Positions 53,487 through 64,000 of a DNA stretch of 64,000 bases are shown one piece after another. The notes below the pieces were generated by a model. It did not search any database. It was not told where the DNA came from and saw only the letters and a program-made list of their open reading frames with translations. Each line of letters begins with the position of its first letter. Position 1 is the stretch's first letter. The position numbers and the translations under genes are program-made. Source of the DNA: Vibrio sp. SNU_ST1 (GTDB lineage Bacteria; Pseudomonadota; Gammaproteobacteria; Enterobacterales; Vibrionaceae); the NCBI RefSeq assembly GCF_030563405.1, contig NZ_CP130749.1, forward strand, positions 124,001 through 188,000, given 5' to 3'.

Positions 53487-56195
53487 TTAGTACCCCATCA
53501 ACTGCAGTAAATTCTCCGCTGTGCTGATCGCTTCTTTACGGTTAGCAATGTTTAGCTTTTGGTATAGGTTACGGATGTGAGTCTTGATCGTGGTACCTGC
53601 TACATCGAGTTCTTGAGCGATCTGCTCGTTACTGAACCCTGAATAGATCAAACCAAGTACTTGCCATTCACGTTGGGTGAGTGGGCTAGTGCGCACAAGT
53701 TCAGGAATGTTTGGGTGATTTACTAAGTTTTCAACAAAGTCTTCATCAAAGTGAACCGAGCGGCTGCGTTGGGTGGTCGAGATATCTTTCATGATCTGTT
53801 GAGCGCGATGGCGTTCTAAGTCACCTAAGCCAGGCTTGTTGCTCAACTTATCCAAGATATGTCCGATGGTCCCGCCGTCTACTAAGAAGTTGCCGACCAT
53901 ACCGGTTTGGTTAGTCATATGAAGCGCTTCTTCAAGTAGCACGCGTGCGCTGTCTTCATCGTTAATTTGTGTACGTAACACGGCTTCAACGATCAAGTTT
54001 CGGTTGGTGTCGGTAATCAGGTGTGAACGCTGAGCTTCACTCTTAAGGAAAGTCAGCGCTTCTTCCGCTTCTTCATGCTGCTCAAGAATGATGTGAGCGC
54101 GAACGATGTTTCTCCATTGCAGTTGGCAGAAGTGGTTACTTGCCGATTCAGGTCGAACAGCCACATTCAACCAATCACGTATCGCCTCTTTATTGCCTTT
54201 TACTTGCCAAAAAAGAATCAAAGAAAGGGAAGCGTTCGCCGTCCAGTCCACGTGGTACGTTGATTGACGCAATAGGTGCTGAATTTGGTCGATAAACTTA
54301 GATGCTTTATCAATTTCACCGCGACTTAGTGAAATACGAGCCAGCATTGAATAGCTGTGAAGGTGTTTACTTGGCGAATGGTGACCAAGGATATCCAAGC
54401 CTTTGTAACAGCACTCTTCCGCTTCATCTAATCGGTTCCAACACCAGAATATTTGAGCTCTAACACGCAGTAAGAATTCATGCAGAGGCACGTATTTTAG
54501 CTGGTGCTCTTCGATCAATTTGAACGCACTGTCTTGCAGCTCGAATGCCGCTTGAACGTAACCCTGTGCAATTAAGATCTCGCTTTGTTGTAGAATCGCC
54601 CAAAGCGCTTGGTGGTAAACTTGGTACTGGCGTGCAAGTTTTTCTGTTTGCTGCATCATCGGCAGTGCACGGCTCAAGTTGCCCATTACGTGATTGACTT
54701 CACCAACAACAGACGTGGCGACAATTCGGCTACGATAGACGGTGGTGTTCAGCTGACTTAGCGAAAGCTCTGCCAATTCCAAGGCTTTTTCAGGTTCATT
54801 ACTGTTAATAGCAACTTGCGCGCGTAGGGCGTTGTATTGACCTTGTTGTTGAGTATCGAGTTCAATGTTTCGAGCTTGATATTGTGTTTCAGCCTCTTCC
54901 AATAATGTCCCTACTTGTTCGTAGCGGTGCTGACTTTGTGCTAGCCAAGCTCGTAACATGGACAGTTTAGGGTCGCTGTAAAGTTGATCCGTAGTCAGTT
55001 GCTTGATCGCCATCTCTAACGAGGAAAGCTCGCCTTGGTTGAACATCGGCCAACCGTGGTCTGTCAGTATTTGAATGATCAGTTCTGGGTCTTCAGCGCG
55101 CTGTGCATGGCGCAGTGCTTGGTGTGGTGTGTCTTGTTTAATCCACGCCTTCGCGGCACTTCGGTGCAATTCTGCTTCTTGTTGAGGGATTCGAGCTTGA
55201 CGCTCATGTGCCAAAAATTCACCAAACAGGTTATGGAAACGATACCAGTTCTTCTCGCCTTCAAGCGGATAGATGAATAAACCGAATCGATTTAATGATT
55301 CGATCATACCCAGTGCGTCTTCACGTTGTGTAAGCGCGCAGACTAATTCGTCATTGAAATGATCAAGCACTGAACACTGCATCAAGAACTGTCGAGTTTC
55401 TTTGTCTAACAGGTCGAAAACCTCTTCAACCAAGTAGTCCCAAAGATGGGCTTGATTAAAGTGGGAGAAGGACTCAGCAGACTGCGCAAGCGTACGTTTT
55501 TGATGTTGGGCTTGCAGCGCAATAAGTTGAAGTGCAGAAGGCCAACCCTCTACATATGTACAAATACTGTCTGCCGTTGTGTCATCAATACCATCGGCAA
55601 CTCGCTGATTGAAAAAGCGCGTGGTCTCTTCGGTATCAAAAGCCAGCGAGTCATTACCTAATTCGATCATTAAATCTCGAACGCGCAGGTTTGCTGTGCC
55701 TAGTGGTGGTGTTCCGCGACTGGTTACAACCAACGTAAGATTGTCGGGCATGTGTTTGAGGAAAAAGCGCATTGCTTCTTGAATGTCATCATTGTTGACT
55801 AAATGGTAGTCGTCTAAAACAAGAAAACATTCATGATGGTAGTCCGACATTTCGGCGAATACTTCACTCAATAAAGAGTGCAGCGATGAAAACTGTCGTT
55901 TCTCTGCCAGTTTTTGGGCATTGGGACAGGCGTTTTGAGTCGCTTTATTGAGTGATTGGAGTAGGTAGTTGATAAAACGGAAGGCATCGTTGTCACTATC
56001 ATCGATGCTGTACCAACCCACATTCGGCTTATCTAACAGCCACTGTGCAGCCATGGTGGTCTTGCCATAGCCCGCAGGAGAACGGAACAATACAAGCTTA
56101 TAGCAATCTGCGTTCTGGAGCAGATCGAGAACCCTAGGTCGTAGGATTGCATTATGTAAGCGGCCTGGACGAGTCAGTTTCGAAGGGATCCACAT
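53487..56195 (-). CDS. malT: Maltose regulon transcriptional activator
   Basis: The ATP- and maltotriose-dependent activator of maltose genes. The protein is 902 residues, the size of E. coli MalT (901). The P-loop SPAGYGKTT (Lys45) begins the STAND-type NTPase; the central region has many helical repeats, and the C-terminus is a LuxR-type HTH ([43 protein letters not shown]). [12 protein letters not shown] at the start aligns to the E. coli LIPSKLSRPVRL, so I take the ATG at 56195; a GTG five codons earlier is possible. It is divergent from malP, which it should activate, and convergent with the Qrr gene. Confidence 0.95.
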   Translation of the reverse strand: MWIPSKLTRPGRLHNAILRPRVLDLLQNADCYKLVLFRSPAGYGKTTMAAQWLLDKPNVGWYSIDDSDNDAFRFINYLLQSLNKATQNACPNAQKLAEKRQFSSLHSLLSEVFAEMSDYHHECFLVLDDYHLVNNDDIQEAMRFFLKHMPDNLTLVVTSRGTPPLGTANLRVRDLMIELGNDSLAFDTEETTRFFNQRVADGIDDTTADSICTYVEGWPSALQLIALQAQHQKRTLAQSAESFSHFNQAHLWDYLVEEVFDLLDKETRQFLMQCSVLDHFNDELVCALTQREDALGMIESLNRFGLFIYPLEGEKNWYRFHNLFGEFLAHERQARIPQQEAELHRSAAKAWIKQDTPHQALRHAQRAEDPELIIQILTDHGWPMFNQGELSSLEMAIKQLTTDQLYSDPKLSMLRAWLAQSQHRYEQVGTLLEEAETQYQARNIELDTQQQGQYNALRAQVAINSNEPEKALELAELSLSQLNTTVYRSRIVATSVVGEVNHVMGNLSRALPMMQQTEKLARQYQVYHQALWAILQQSEILIAQGYVQAAFELQDSAFKLIEEHQLKYVPLHEFLLRVRAQIFWCWNRLDEAEECCYKGLDILGHHSPSKHLHSYSMLARISLSRGEIDKASKFIDQIQHLLRQSTYHVDWTANASLSLILFWQVKGNKEAIRDWLNVAVRPESASNHFCQLQWRNIVRAHIILEQHEEAEEALTFLKSEAQRSHLITDTNRNLIVEAVLRTQINDEDSARVLLEEALHMTNQTGMVGNFLVDGGTIGHILDKLSNKPGLGDLERHRAQQIMKDISTTQRSRSVHFDEDFVENLVNHPNIPELVRTSPLTQREWQVLGLIYSGFSNEQIAQELDVAGTTIKTHIRNLYQKLNIANRKEAISTAENLLQLMGY

Positions 56196-56566
56196 GTCGA
56201 AGTTTTTCACCTATTCCGTGGCGTATGTTTTGGGGGGCCTTAAACCGTAAAGGAGTAGCCCAATCACATCTGCCTAATTACTTAAGTCTGTACTTATGTT
56301 ACGTGAAGAAAAATGGCATCGACTATGATTCTCCTCAGAAACCTTGCGGTCTTGCATGTTTTTGGCTTTCTACGCCCTTAATTTGAGGCTTTGCTCACGT
56401 TTCGGGTTGGTTTGTGAATGTGACTTTGTTCGGTCTTACACTGAAATTTATGCAAAAGATGAGATGTGGGAAATAATTTCGTGATCTCAAACTCAGATTT
56501 GCTAATCAGTTTATTCCGGTTAAATAAAACTCACATCAATTGAAGTTAAGTTATCGAACGGGAGCT

Positions 56567-56582
56567 TGTGATCTTAGTCACT
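56567..56582. promoter_or_regulatory. CRP site between malT and malP
   Basis: TGTGA-TCTTAG-TCACT matches TGTGA-N6-TCACA at 9 of 10 positions. It lies about 195 bp upstream of malP and 372 bp upstream of malT. Confidence 0.75.
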
Positions 56583-56608
56583 CCAACTTTTTGTTCGAAG
56601 TTAGAACA

Positions 56609-56624
56609 TGAGAGTCAGATCACT
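56609..56624. promoter_or_regulatory. Second CRP-like site between malT and malP
   Basis: TGAGA-GTCAGA-TCACT matches 8 of 10 positions. It is centred 42 bp from the first, about four helical turns. Confidence 0.6.
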
Positions 56625-56653
56625 AACCGTAATGGCGGTACGCCCCTACGCCC

Positions 56654-56692
56654 TCTCATCTACTCCTAGTTAGTTGCATTAACAGGAGGATG
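56654..56692 (+). promoter_or_regulatory. Possible MalT boxes before malP
   Basis: TCTCATCTAC (56654-56665 region, about 7/10) and CAGGAGGATG (56683-56692, full GGAGGA core) are weak matches to the MalT box. They lie between the CRP sites and malP, the expected position. Confidence 0.35.
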
Positions 56693-56761
56693 TTTAGTTA
56701 ATGGTGACCATGCACGATATGTCACAGATGAATTAGAACTATTAAAAGCGAGATTTCTGAA

Positions 56762-59215
56762 ATGAAACCAACTCAGCAAAAAACTTTCGACAAAGTGTCT
56801 TTCCAAGAAAGTGTTAAAAAGCATTTATCTGCAACTTACGCAACAACGATTGAAAACGCAGATAGCCGCGCATGGTACCTAGCGATGGGGCGTGCGTTAG
56901 CAGAATTGACAACATTTGACCTGCTAGAAACTGAAAATGATGAAAAAATCAAAAACGCGAAGAGCGTTAACTACCTTTCATTAGAGTTTTTGATTGGTCG
57001 TTTAACAGGTAACAACCTGATCAGCATGGGTCTGTACGAACAGATCACTCATGCAATGGAAGAGCTAGGTCAAAACCTAACCGACCTTCTAGAAGAAGAA
57101 CGCGACCCATCACTAGGTAATGGTGGTCTTGGTCGTCTTGCTGCTTGTTTCATGGATTCTTGTGCAGCTCAAGAGTACCCAACAGTAGGCTACGGTCTTC
57201 ACTACGAATACGGCCTATTCAAACAGTCTTTCCAAGATGGTCGTCAACAAGAAGCACCAGACGCATGGCGTGGTGTTGAAGGTTACCCATGGGAAGTAGC
57301 TCGTCCAGAACTAGCACAACACATTGGTTTTTACGGTCATGTAGAAGTTGAATTCATCGACGGTAAAGAAGTTCGTACTTGGGTTCCAGGTATGGAAGTA
57401 AAAGCAATGCCTTGGGATCTACCTATCGTAGGTTACGAGTCAAACACGGTTTACCCATTGCGTCTTTGGGAGTGTCAGGCAATTGCACCATTCTCACTAG
57501 CAAGCTTTAACAACGGTGATTACTTCGAAGCGCAACACTCGCTAATCGATGCAGGTAACATCACTAAAGTACTTTACCCGAACGACAACCACGAAAAAGG
57601 TAAGACACTGCGTCTAATGCAGCAGTACTTCCACTCAGCAGCGTCAGTTCGCGATATTCTACGCCGTCACGAAGCAGCAGGTTTCTCTCTAGAAGATCTG
57701 CCTAAGCAAGAAACGATTCAGCTTAACGATACGCACCCAACGATTGCGATTCCTGAGCTAATGCGCATCCTAATCGACGAGAAAGGTCTATCTTGGGATC
57801 AAGCATGGGAAATCAGTGCACATACGTTCGCGTACACGAACCACACGCTACTTCCAGAAGCACTAGAGACTTGGTCTGAATCGCTGATCAACCGTCTTCT
57901 TCCACGTCACATGGAAATCATTTTTGAAATCAACCACCGCTTCATGCAAGAAGTTCGCAAGATGTGGCCTGGTGACGGTGAGAAACAAGCGAAGCTTTCT
58001 ATCATCCAAGAAGGTTTCCACCGCATGGTTCGTATGGCAAACCTATGTGTGATTGGCTCTTACAAAGTAAATGGTGTAGCTGCACTTCACTCTCAACTGG
58101 TTAAGAAAGACCTGTTCCCAGAGTTCAACGAAATCTTCCCAGGTAAACTGACTAACGTAACGAACGGCATTACGCCACGTCGTTGGTTGAAGTTCTGTAA
58201 CCCAGGTCTATCTAATCTAATCACAGGTAAGATTGGCTCTGAGTGGCCAGCAAAACTTGAGCAGCTAGAAGGTATCGCTAAGTTTGCAACAGACGCGAAA
58301 TTCCAAAAAGAATTCATGGCTGTTAAGAAAGAAAACAAACAGCGTCTTGCTGATTGGGTTCAAGAGAACATGGGTATCGAGCTAGATACTAACGCTATCT
58401 TCGACGTTCAAATTAAGCGTCTGCACGAATACAAGCGTCAGCACCTAGATTTGCTACACATTCTGTCTCTGTACCACCGTATTCTTAACGAACCTGGTTT
58501 CGAGTGTGAGCCACGCGTATGTTTCTTCGCAGCGAAAGCAGCACCGGGTTACCACCTAGCAAAAGAAATCATCTTCGCGGTTAACAAGATTGCAGAGAAG
58601 ATCAACAACGATCCTCGTATCGGTAACAAGCTTAAAGTGGTATTCATCCCTGACTACCGTGTAAGCATGGCTGAAATCATCATCCCTGCGGCAGACGTTT
58701 CTCAGCAAATCTCATTAGCTGGTAAAGAAGCTTCAGGCACGGGCAACATGAAGATGGCTCTAAACGGCGCTCTAACTATCGGTACGATGGATGGTGCAAA
58801 CGTTGAGATTCGTGAAGAAGTTGGTGATGAAAACATCTACATCTTCGGCCTAGAAGTTGACGGTGTTGTTGCACTGAAAGCTCAGGGTTACAACCCATAC
58901 GATTACTACAATGCAGACCCACTATTGAAAGCATCTCTAGATCTACTGACTGGCGATGAGTTCACTCCAGGTCAACCCGGTCTTCTACGTGCAACGTTTG
59001 ATAGCCTACTAGACGGTGGTGACCCATACCTATGTCTTGCTGACTTCGCTTCTTACGTGAAAGCACATGAAGACATGGGCACACAATACAAAGACCAAGC
59101 TGGTTGGGCTAAGAAAGCGATTCTTAACACGGCATTGGTTGGTAAGTTCACATCAGACCGCTCAATTCGCGACTACGTGAATAACATTTGGAAACTTGAA
59201 GCGGTTAACCGTTAA
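56762..59215 (+). CDS. malP: Maltodextrin phosphorylase
   Basis: The cytoplasmic enzyme phosphorolyses maltodextrins to glucose-1-phosphate. It is 817 residues, like glycogen/maltodextrin phosphorylases (E. coli MalP 797). The pyridoxal-phosphate lysine is Lys664 in GTGNMKMALNGALTIGTMDGANVEI. Other blocks are LGNGGLGRLAACF and NVTNGITPRRWL. It is the first gene of malP-malQ-glgB, divergent from malT. The ribosome binding site is weak (GAGA). The separation from malQ is long (176 bp) and structured. Confidence 0.97.
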   Translation: MKPTQQKTFDKVSFQESVKKHLSATYATTIENADSRAWYLAMGRALAELTTFDLLETENDEKIKNAKSVNYLSLEFLIGRLTGNNLISMGLYEQITHAMEELGQNLTDLLEEERDPSLGNGGLGRLAACFMDSCAAQEYPTVGYGLHYEYGLFKQSFQDGRQQEAPDAWRGVEGYPWEVARPELAQHIGFYGHVEVEFIDGKEVRTWVPGMEVKAMPWDLPIVGYESNTVYPLRLWECQAIAPFSLASFNNGDYFEAQHSLIDAGNITKVLYPNDNHEKGKTLRLMQQYFHSAASVRDILRRHEAAGFSLEDLPKQETIQLNDTHPTIAIPELMRILIDEKGLSWDQAWEISAHTFAYTNHTLLPEALETWSESLINRLLPRHMEIIFEINHRFMQEVRKMWPGDGEKQAKLSIIQEGFHRMVRMANLCVIGSYKVNGVAALHSQLVKKDLFPEFNEIFPGKLTNVTNGITPRRWLKFCNPGLSNLITGKIGSEWPAKLEQLEGIAKFATDAKFQKEFMAVKKENKQRLADWVQENMGIELDTNAIFDVQIKRLHEYKRQHLDLLHILSLYHRILNEPGFECEPRVCFFAAKAAPGYHLAKEIIFAVNKIAEKINNDPRIGNKLKVVFIPDYRVSMAEIIIPAADVSQQISLAGKEASGTGNMKMALNGALTIGTMDGANVEIREEVGDENIYIFGLEVDGVVALKAQGYNPYDYYNADPLLKASLDLLTGDEFTPGQPGLLRATFDSLLDGGDPYLCLADFASYVKAHEDMGTQYKDQAGWAKKAILNTALVGKFTSDRSIRDYVNNIWKLEAVNR

Positions 59216-59227
59216 TAGTTGCAAAGT

Positions 59228-59252
59228 AGCCAAGGCAGTTTCTGCCTTGGCT
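59228..59252 (+). other. Hairpin after malP
   Basis: Perfect 11-bp arms AGCCAAGGCAG and CTGCCTTGGCT with a TTT loop lie just after the malP stop. No T-run follows, so it may be an mRNA-stabilising or processing element rather than a terminator. Confidence 0.7.
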
Positions 59253-59253
59253 C

Positions 59254-59325
59254 AATTAGCTTGTGAGCAAATAGACGGCTTATTCAGATAGCAATGCTTA
59301 CAAACTGATTGTCACAAGCTAATTG
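59254..59325. repeat. 13-bp inverted repeat in malP-malQ spacer
   Basis: AATTAGCTTGTGA (59254-59266) and TCACAAGCTAATT (59313-59325) are perfect inverse copies separated by 46 bases. They may form a long stem in the malPQ transcript. Confidence 0.75.
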
Positions 59326-59391
59326 ATTAGTAAAAATTAAATAGACAACCCTACAAAAATTGAAAGCGTCAGAACGTTTTCGGAGAGAGCG

Positions 59392-61572
59392 ATGAAAGAA
59401 CAGACCGTATTAAAACAAGTCGCAGAAATGGCAAATATTGCCGACAGTTACGTTAGTGCGTGGGGCGATGAAGCACAAGTATCAGAAGAGACGATTACGT
59501 CTCTATTGGCTTCATTGGGCTACGATACAAGCAGCGATGATGCACTGCTTAAATCTGCAGAAAGAAAGCACAGAAAAGATGTACTAGACCCGGTTCTTGT
59601 CTTGCGTGACGGTGAGCCAGTAGAAGTGACACTCAACCTGGGTGTGAGTGCTCGTGAAAGTGAGTTCAGCTGGCGCTTAGAAACAGAGCAAGGAGAGGTA
59701 CTTGAAGGCTATCTTCAATCTCAAGTCGTTCGTGACGAGCGTGCCGAGGGTGGCCCTTTAGTGTTTGCATTGCCAAGTGATTTGGCATGGGGTTATCACA
59801 AGCTTATTGTGAGTCGTAAGCGCCGTAAGAAACCTTACGAGATGACGCTGATTATTACGCCAAAAGCGTGCTTCAAGCAGTCACCCATTGAGCAAGGCAA
59901 AAAGCTTTGGGGACCAAGTGTTCAACTGTACACGCTAAGAACTCAGCACAACTGGGGTATTGGTGATTTCGGTGACCTAAAACAGCTTGTTTCGGATATC
60001 GCTTCTCGCGGTGGTGATTTTGTTGGTCTAAACCCAATTCACTCTCTGTTCCCTGCGAACCCGGAAGGTGCGAGCCCATATAGCCCGTCTTCACGTCGTT
60101 GGTTGAACGTCTTATACATTGATGTGAGTTCAGTTCCTGAGTTCGCATTAAGCGCGGAAGCGCAACAAACGGTAGGCAGCGCTGAGTTCCAGCAGCGCCT
60201 ACAGAAAGCTCGTGAAGCACACTGGGTGAATTACACAGAAGTTTCTGAGCTTAAGATGAGCATCTTGCCTCTGTTATTCGCAGAATTTAAGACTCGTCAT
60301 CTAGACAAGAACAGCGATCGTGCACAAGCGTTCTTAGCGTTTGTTGAAGAGGGCGGTGAAAGCCTGATGCATCAAGCCGCGTTTGATGCGCTGCACGGTG
60401 AACTGCATGCTGAAGATTCAGGTATATGGGGTTGGCCTGTATTTCCGGAGAAATTCCGTACATTTGAAAGCCCTGCGACCCAGAAATACATCAAAGATAA
60501 CCTAGATCAAGTGCATCTATACATGTACCTACAATGGTTAGCCGATTGCCAAATCAACGATGCACAGTCTCTTGCTGAAGAGAAAGGCATGACGGTTGGC
60601 CTTTACCGTGACTTAGCGGTAGGCGTTGCAGATTCTGGCAGCGAGACATGGGCTGATGAAGGTAACCTAGTGATGGATGCGAGCATTGGTGCTCCACCGG
60701 ATATTCTTGGTCCTCTGGGTCAGAACTGGGGACTACCTCCACTTAACCCAGAAGTGCTTCAAGAAACAAGCTACGACGCTTACGTCAAATTGCTTCGTGC
60801 CAACATGAAGCACTGTGGTGCATTGCGTATTGACCATGTTTTAGGTCTGCTGCGCTTATGGTGGATTCCAAAAGGTGAAAACGCAACCAAGGGCGCGTAC
60901 ATCTACTACCCAGTACAAGACATGCTGTCGATTCTGGCGCTTGAATCTCATCGCTACCAATGCAGCGTGATTGGTGAAGACTTAGGTACGGTGCCGGATG
61001 AAATCGTAGACATCCTTGCTGAGGCTGGCGTGCATTCTTACAAAGTATTCTTCTTCGAAACATCAGAAAATGACGGTGGTTTTATTTCTCCGAAGCACTA
61101 CGCGTCACAATCGATGGCGGCACTGTGTACTCACGATATGCCAACGCTTCGCGGCTTCTGGCACTGTGATGACTTGAAAATGGGTCAAGAGATTGGTTTA
61201 TACCCAGACGCACAACAGCTAGAAACTTTGTTCGATAACCGCTTGGAGTGCAAGCAAGGTATCTTAGACTCAGTGGCATGGCACGGCTTCCTACCTGAAG
61301 GTGTGGGGCGCGATGCAAGTCAAGTGCCGATGGATTCTTATCTTGCTGAAGCGCTTCAGTTGCACGTTGCGGCTGGTGGCTCAACACTCCTGAGTGTTCA
61401 GTTGGAAGATTGGCTAGAGATGGATAAGCCCGTTAACATCCCTGGTACTGTCGATGAGTACCCTAACTGGCGCCGTAAATTATCAATGAACTTGGACGAA
61501 ATCTTCGCTCATGAAGGCGTGAACCGTATCGCCTCTAAGCTAACTGACGTTCGAGAAAAAGCTGCTAAGTAA
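59392..61572 (+). CDS. malQ: 4-alpha-glucanotransferase (amylomaltase)
   Basis: The cytoplasmic enzyme transfers glucan chains between maltodextrins (GH77). It is 726 residues, a little longer than E. coli MalQ (694), as usual for vibrios. Barrel residues: Asp481 in RIDHVLGLLRLWW, Glu529 in VIGEDLGTVP and Asp582 in CTHDMPTLRGFW. NLVMDASIGAPPD and WGLPPLNPE are family marks. GGAGAG lies close before the ATG. It sits between malP and glgB. Confidence 0.96.
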   Translation: MKEQTVLKQVAEMANIADSYVSAWGDEAQVSEETITSLLASLGYDTSSDDALLKSAERKHRKDVLDPVLVLRDGEPVEVTLNLGVSARESEFSWRLETEQGEVLEGYLQSQVVRDERAEGGPLVFALPSDLAWGYHKLIVSRKRRKKPYEMTLIITPKACFKQSPIEQGKKLWGPSVQLYTLRTQHNWGIGDFGDLKQLVSDIASRGGDFVGLNPIHSLFPANPEGASPYSPSSRRWLNVLYIDVSSVPEFALSAEAQQTVGSAEFQQRLQKAREAHWVNYTEVSELKMSILPLLFAEFKTRHLDKNSDRAQAFLAFVEEGGESLMHQAAFDALHGELHAEDSGIWGWPVFPEKFRTFESPATQKYIKDNLDQVHLYMYLQWLADCQINDAQSLAEEKGMTVGLYRDLAVGVADSGSETWADEGNLVMDASIGAPPDILGPLGQNWGLPPLNPEVLQETSYDAYVKLLRANMKHCGALRIDHVLGLLRLWWIPKGENATKGAYIYYPVQDMLSILALESHRYQCSVIGEDLGTVPDEIVDILAEAGVHSYKVFFFETSENDGGFISPKHYASQSMAALCTHDMPTLRGFWHCDDLKMGQEIGLYPDAQQLETLFDNRLECKQGILDSVAWHGFLPEGVGRDASQVPMDSYLAEALQLHVAAGGSTLLSVQLEDWLEMDKPVNIPGTVDEYPNWRRKLSMNLDEIFAHEGVNRIASKLTDVREKAAK

Positions 61573-61683
61573 TGGACTTGAGTGGCTTGAAAAGAGGTGG
61601 TTTTTTGCTTACGCCGTACGAAACTACAACCTCGGTCACTCAATATTGAATGCTCATCTGGTAGAATAAACCGTCGTTATATT

Positions 61684-61709
61684 GCCCGCACTAATAGCGG
61701 GCATTTTTG
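61684..61709 (+). terminator. Terminator-like hairpin after malQ
   Basis: GCCCGC and GCGGGC arms around ACTAATA are followed by five T. It overlaps a longer reading frame of glgB, which argues against that longer start. glgB lies 39 bases downstream, so partial read-through is possible. Confidence 0.75.
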
Positions 61710-61747
61710 TATTATGTTTTTTGGATGTTTGGTTAGGGAGAAGCGTT

Positions 61748-63931
61748 TTGGAACTAAGTTCGATTTCAAAGCAAAAACAAATATATACCCAACTATCACA
61801 GGCTTGCTTCACAGACCCATTTGCGTTTTTAGGGCCATACTTACCTTCTGAACAAGGTTCATTACGAGTGTGGATTCCTGGGGCAGATAAAGTCGAGTTG
61901 ATTGTTGGAAAGGAACCTCGTATTAAGTTAGCGCGAGAGGGTGAAAGTGGTTTCATTCTTAAGCAAGAAAGAGACTTACGTTTTACTCACTACAAGCTTG
62001 CGGTTGATTGGAATGGAGTAGAGCAGATCATCGATGATCCATACCAATACCATGATCTGTACGCGAGTTATGAGGATCTTCATACACCTAAAGATATGTA
62101 TCATCACATGGGGGCTCAGTTTATTACGCTAGAGCGTGATGGACAGACGATTTCAGGCACGCGTTTCTTGGTGTACGCACCGCATGCAACAGCGGCTAGC
62201 TTGGTGGGTAACTTCAACGCTTGGGATGGTCGTCGCCACCCAATGCAGCGTCTAGATTATGGTATGTGGGGCTTATTCATTCCCGATCTGGAAGAAGGCG
62301 CACAATACAAATTTGAATTAAAAGGACCTGATGGCGAAGGCTTGCCACATAAAGCTGACCCATGGGGTTTCTACTCTGAGCAATACCCATCATTTTCATC
62401 TGTGACTTACGATCACGCTCGTTACGAGTGGCAAGATTCTCAATGGCAGAATCGCCCGGTCACGCAAAAGCGCAAAGAAGCCCTTTCATTCTATGAATTG
62501 CATGCCGGTTCTTGGAAACGCAATGCTGAAGGTGAATTCCTAAACTACCGTGAGCTAGCGGCAGAGCTAATCCCATATCTCACGGACCTGGGTTACACAC
62601 ACGTAGAGTTGATGCCGGTTTCAGAGCATCCGTTTTACGGTTCTTGGGGTTATCAGCCAATAGGCTTGTTTGCGCCAACAAGTCGTTTTGGCTCTCCAGA
62701 TGATTTCAAATTCTTCGTCGACCAATGTCACCAAGCCGGTTTAGGTGTTGTTCTGGACTGGGTTCCTGCACACTTTCCAAGTGATGATCACGGCTTAGCT
62801 AACTTTGATGGAACGCCTTTGTTCCATGATCCAGATCCACGCCGTGGTTGGCACCAAGATTGGAACTCGTACATTTACGATTTAGGCAAAGAGCATGTTC
62901 GCCGTTTCTTGGTAGCAAACGCTCTGTACTGGTTCGAACAATTCCATATCGACGGCATTCGTGTTGATGCGGTTGCTTCGATGTTGTACCTCGATTACTC
63001 GCGTAGCCATGATCAATGGATTCCAAATGTTGATGGCGGCAATGAGAATTACGACGCAATCGCGACATTGAAATGGATGAACGAAGAGGTGTACAAACAC
63101 TTCCCTAACGCGATGACAATTGCTGAAGAATCGACGGCTTTCCCGGGTGTTTCAGCGCCAACCTTTATGGGGGGGTTAGGCTTCGGTTTTAAGTGGAACA
63201 TGGGTTGGATGCACGATAGCTTGTCTTATATTCAAGAAGATCCAATTAACCGTAAATATCACCACGATACGATTACCTTCCCCTTGGTTTATGCTCACAG
63301 CGAAAACTACGTATTGTCTTTGTCTCACGATGAGGTGGTTTACGGTAAAGGCTCTATCCATAACAAGATGCCGGGTGATGAGTGGCAGCAAACGGCTAAC
63401 CTACGCGCTTACATGGGTTACATGTATGCACAACCGGGTAAAAAGCTGAACTTCATGGGCGCTGAATTCGGTCAAACGGCTGAATGGAACCATGATGATC
63501 AACTGCAGTGGTTCTTGTTGGAATATGAACGCCACCAAGGTGTTCAACGCTTAACGAAAGATTTGAACAATCTATACCGCTCTGAGGCAGCAATGCACGA
63601 TCTTGATTTCGACCCGAAAGGTTTTGAATGGCGTCTACAAGATTCTGCTGAAGCAAGTATTTTAGCTCATGAACGTATTAGTGAGTCGGGTGAACGAGTA
63701 TTGGTTGTTTCTAACTTTACGCCCGTTCCTCATGAGCGTTTCCGTTTAGGTGTTCCAGCCCAAGGCCAGTACTCGCTATTGCTGAATACTGACTCGGCTG
63801 ATTACGCAGGCAGCGGTTTTGAAGTGAAGCAGGTTGCTGAGGTTGAATCAGTAGCAAGCGAAGGTTTAGACACGTCGATTGAGCTGCGTTTGCCACCACT
63901 TTCAACAGTGTTTTACAAATTAAATCAATAA
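61748..63931 (+). CDS. glgB: 1,4-alpha-glucan branching enzyme
   Basis: The enzyme forms alpha-1,6 branches in glycogen. With the TTG start at 61748 the protein is 727 residues, almost equal to E. coli GlgB (728); AGGGAG lies seven bases before that TTG. Catalytic residues are Asp407 ([17 protein letters not shown]), Glu460 ([12 protein letters not shown]) and Asp528 ([11 protein letters not shown]), close to the E. coli 405, 458 and 526. A CBM48 region ([14 protein letters not shown]) precedes the barrel. It follows malQ as the third gene. No glgC/glgA are in the window. Confidence 0.94.
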   Translation: MELSSISKQKQIYTQLSQACFTDPFAFLGPYLPSEQGSLRVWIPGADKVELIVGKEPRIKLAREGESGFILKQERDLRFTHYKLAVDWNGVEQIIDDPYQYHDLYASYEDLHTPKDMYHHMGAQFITLERDGQTISGTRFLVYAPHATAASLVGNFNAWDGRRHPMQRLDYGMWGLFIPDLEEGAQYKFELKGPDGEGLPHKADPWGFYSEQYPSFSSVTYDHARYEWQDSQWQNRPVTQKRKEALSFYELHAGSWKRNAEGEFLNYRELAAELIPYLTDLGYTHVELMPVSEHPFYGSWGYQPIGLFAPTSRFGSPDDFKFFVDQCHQAGLGVVLDWVPAHFPSDDHGLANFDGTPLFHDPDPRRGWHQDWNSYIYDLGKEHVRRFLVANALYWFEQFHIDGIRVDAVASMLYLDYSRSHDQWIPNVDGGNENYDAIATLKWMNEEVYKHFPNAMTIAEESTAFPGVSAPTFMGGLGFGFKWNMGWMHDSLSYIQEDPINRKYHHDTITFPLVYAHSENYVLSLSHDEVVYGKGSIHNKMPGDEWQQTANLRAYMGYMYAQPGKKLNFMGAEFGQTAEWNHDDQLQWFLLEYERHQGVQRLTKDLNNLYRSEAAMHDLDFDPKGFEWRLQDSAEASILAHERISESGERVLVVSNFTPVPHERFRLGVPAQGQYSLLLNTDSADYAGSGFEVKQVAEVESVASEGLDTSIELRLPPLSTVFYKLNQ

Positions 63932-63961
63932 CAATTACAGTAAGCAATTGATCTAAAAGAC

Positions 63962-63991
63962 AAAAAAGGGAGCCCTGAGGCTCCCTTTTTT
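63962..63991 (+). terminator. Terminator after glgB
   Basis: AAAAAGGGAGCC and GGCTCCCTTTTT arms around a CTGA loop lie about 30 bases after the stop. Confidence 0.85.
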
Positions 63992-64000
63992 GTTTCGATT

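Noticed and set aside
61682..61747. Longer glgB reading frame starting at TTG 61682
   Set aside because: The extension lies in a terminator hairpin and the resulting 749-residue protein exceeds the family length.
1..64000. CRISPR array, prophage, integron or tRNA genes
   Set aside because: No repeat-spacer pattern, phage genes, integrase, attC-like series or tRNA-like cloverleaf was seen.

Overview
The window reads as a piece of a Vibrio genome, most likely the secondary chromosome of a species close to the Splendidus clade. The evidence is moderate-to-low GC, a textbook Qrr quorum-sensing small RNA with a sigma-54 promoter and LuxO operator, and a malT / malP-malQ-glgB layout that I recall from vibrio chromosome II. 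Species assignment is inference. There is no tRNA, rRNA, CRISPR array, prophage or intact insertion sequence.

Layout. 0.1-7 kb: an unrecognised lipoprotein, an AraC/GyrI-type regulator flanked by two copies of a 54-bp repeat, a large unrecognised secreted protein and glycerate kinase. 7-12 kb: catalase behind a good OxyR-like site, a patatin-like lipase, fermentative D-lactate dehydrogenase and ferredoxin-NADP reductase. 12-18.5 kb: an RND efflux permease and adaptor, divergent from a response regulator/histidine kinase pair, sharing an operator region full of TTCGACATT-type repeats. 18.5-22.3 kb: an acyltransferase, a TrmK-like methyltransferase and a membrane GGDEF-like protein whose signature is degenerate.

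22.4-42.1 kb is an alpha-glucan utilisation island: a GlgX/isoamylase-type debranching enzyme, maltoporin LamB, MalM, a GH133-like amylo-alpha-1,6-glucosidase, a MalE-type binding protein without its permease, an oligo-1,6-glucosidase with a divergent LysR regulator, a cytoplasmic GH13 amylase and a lipoprotein pullulanase. Small ORFs of 30, 34 and 43 codons lie in its gaps. 42.4-53 kb holds mostly housekeeping or accessory genes: DUF1294, LysE exporter with Lrp regulator, a LysR, a Sel1-repeat protein, a 180-bp inverted-repeat element, SstT, RsgA, copper/SCO assembly genes and a DUF368 membrane protein.

53.1-64 kb: the Qrr RNA gene, then malT (minus) divergent from malP-malQ-glgB (plus). Two CRP-like sites lie between malT and malP. 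Together the genes support outer-membrane cleavage of branched glucans (pullulanase), uptake (LamB, MalE) and intracellular conversion of maltodextrins (MalP, MalQ, debranching enzymes, amylase, oligo-1,6-glucosidase) or storage as glycogen (GlgB). The Qrr gene next to malT is the most noteworthy regulatory neighbour.
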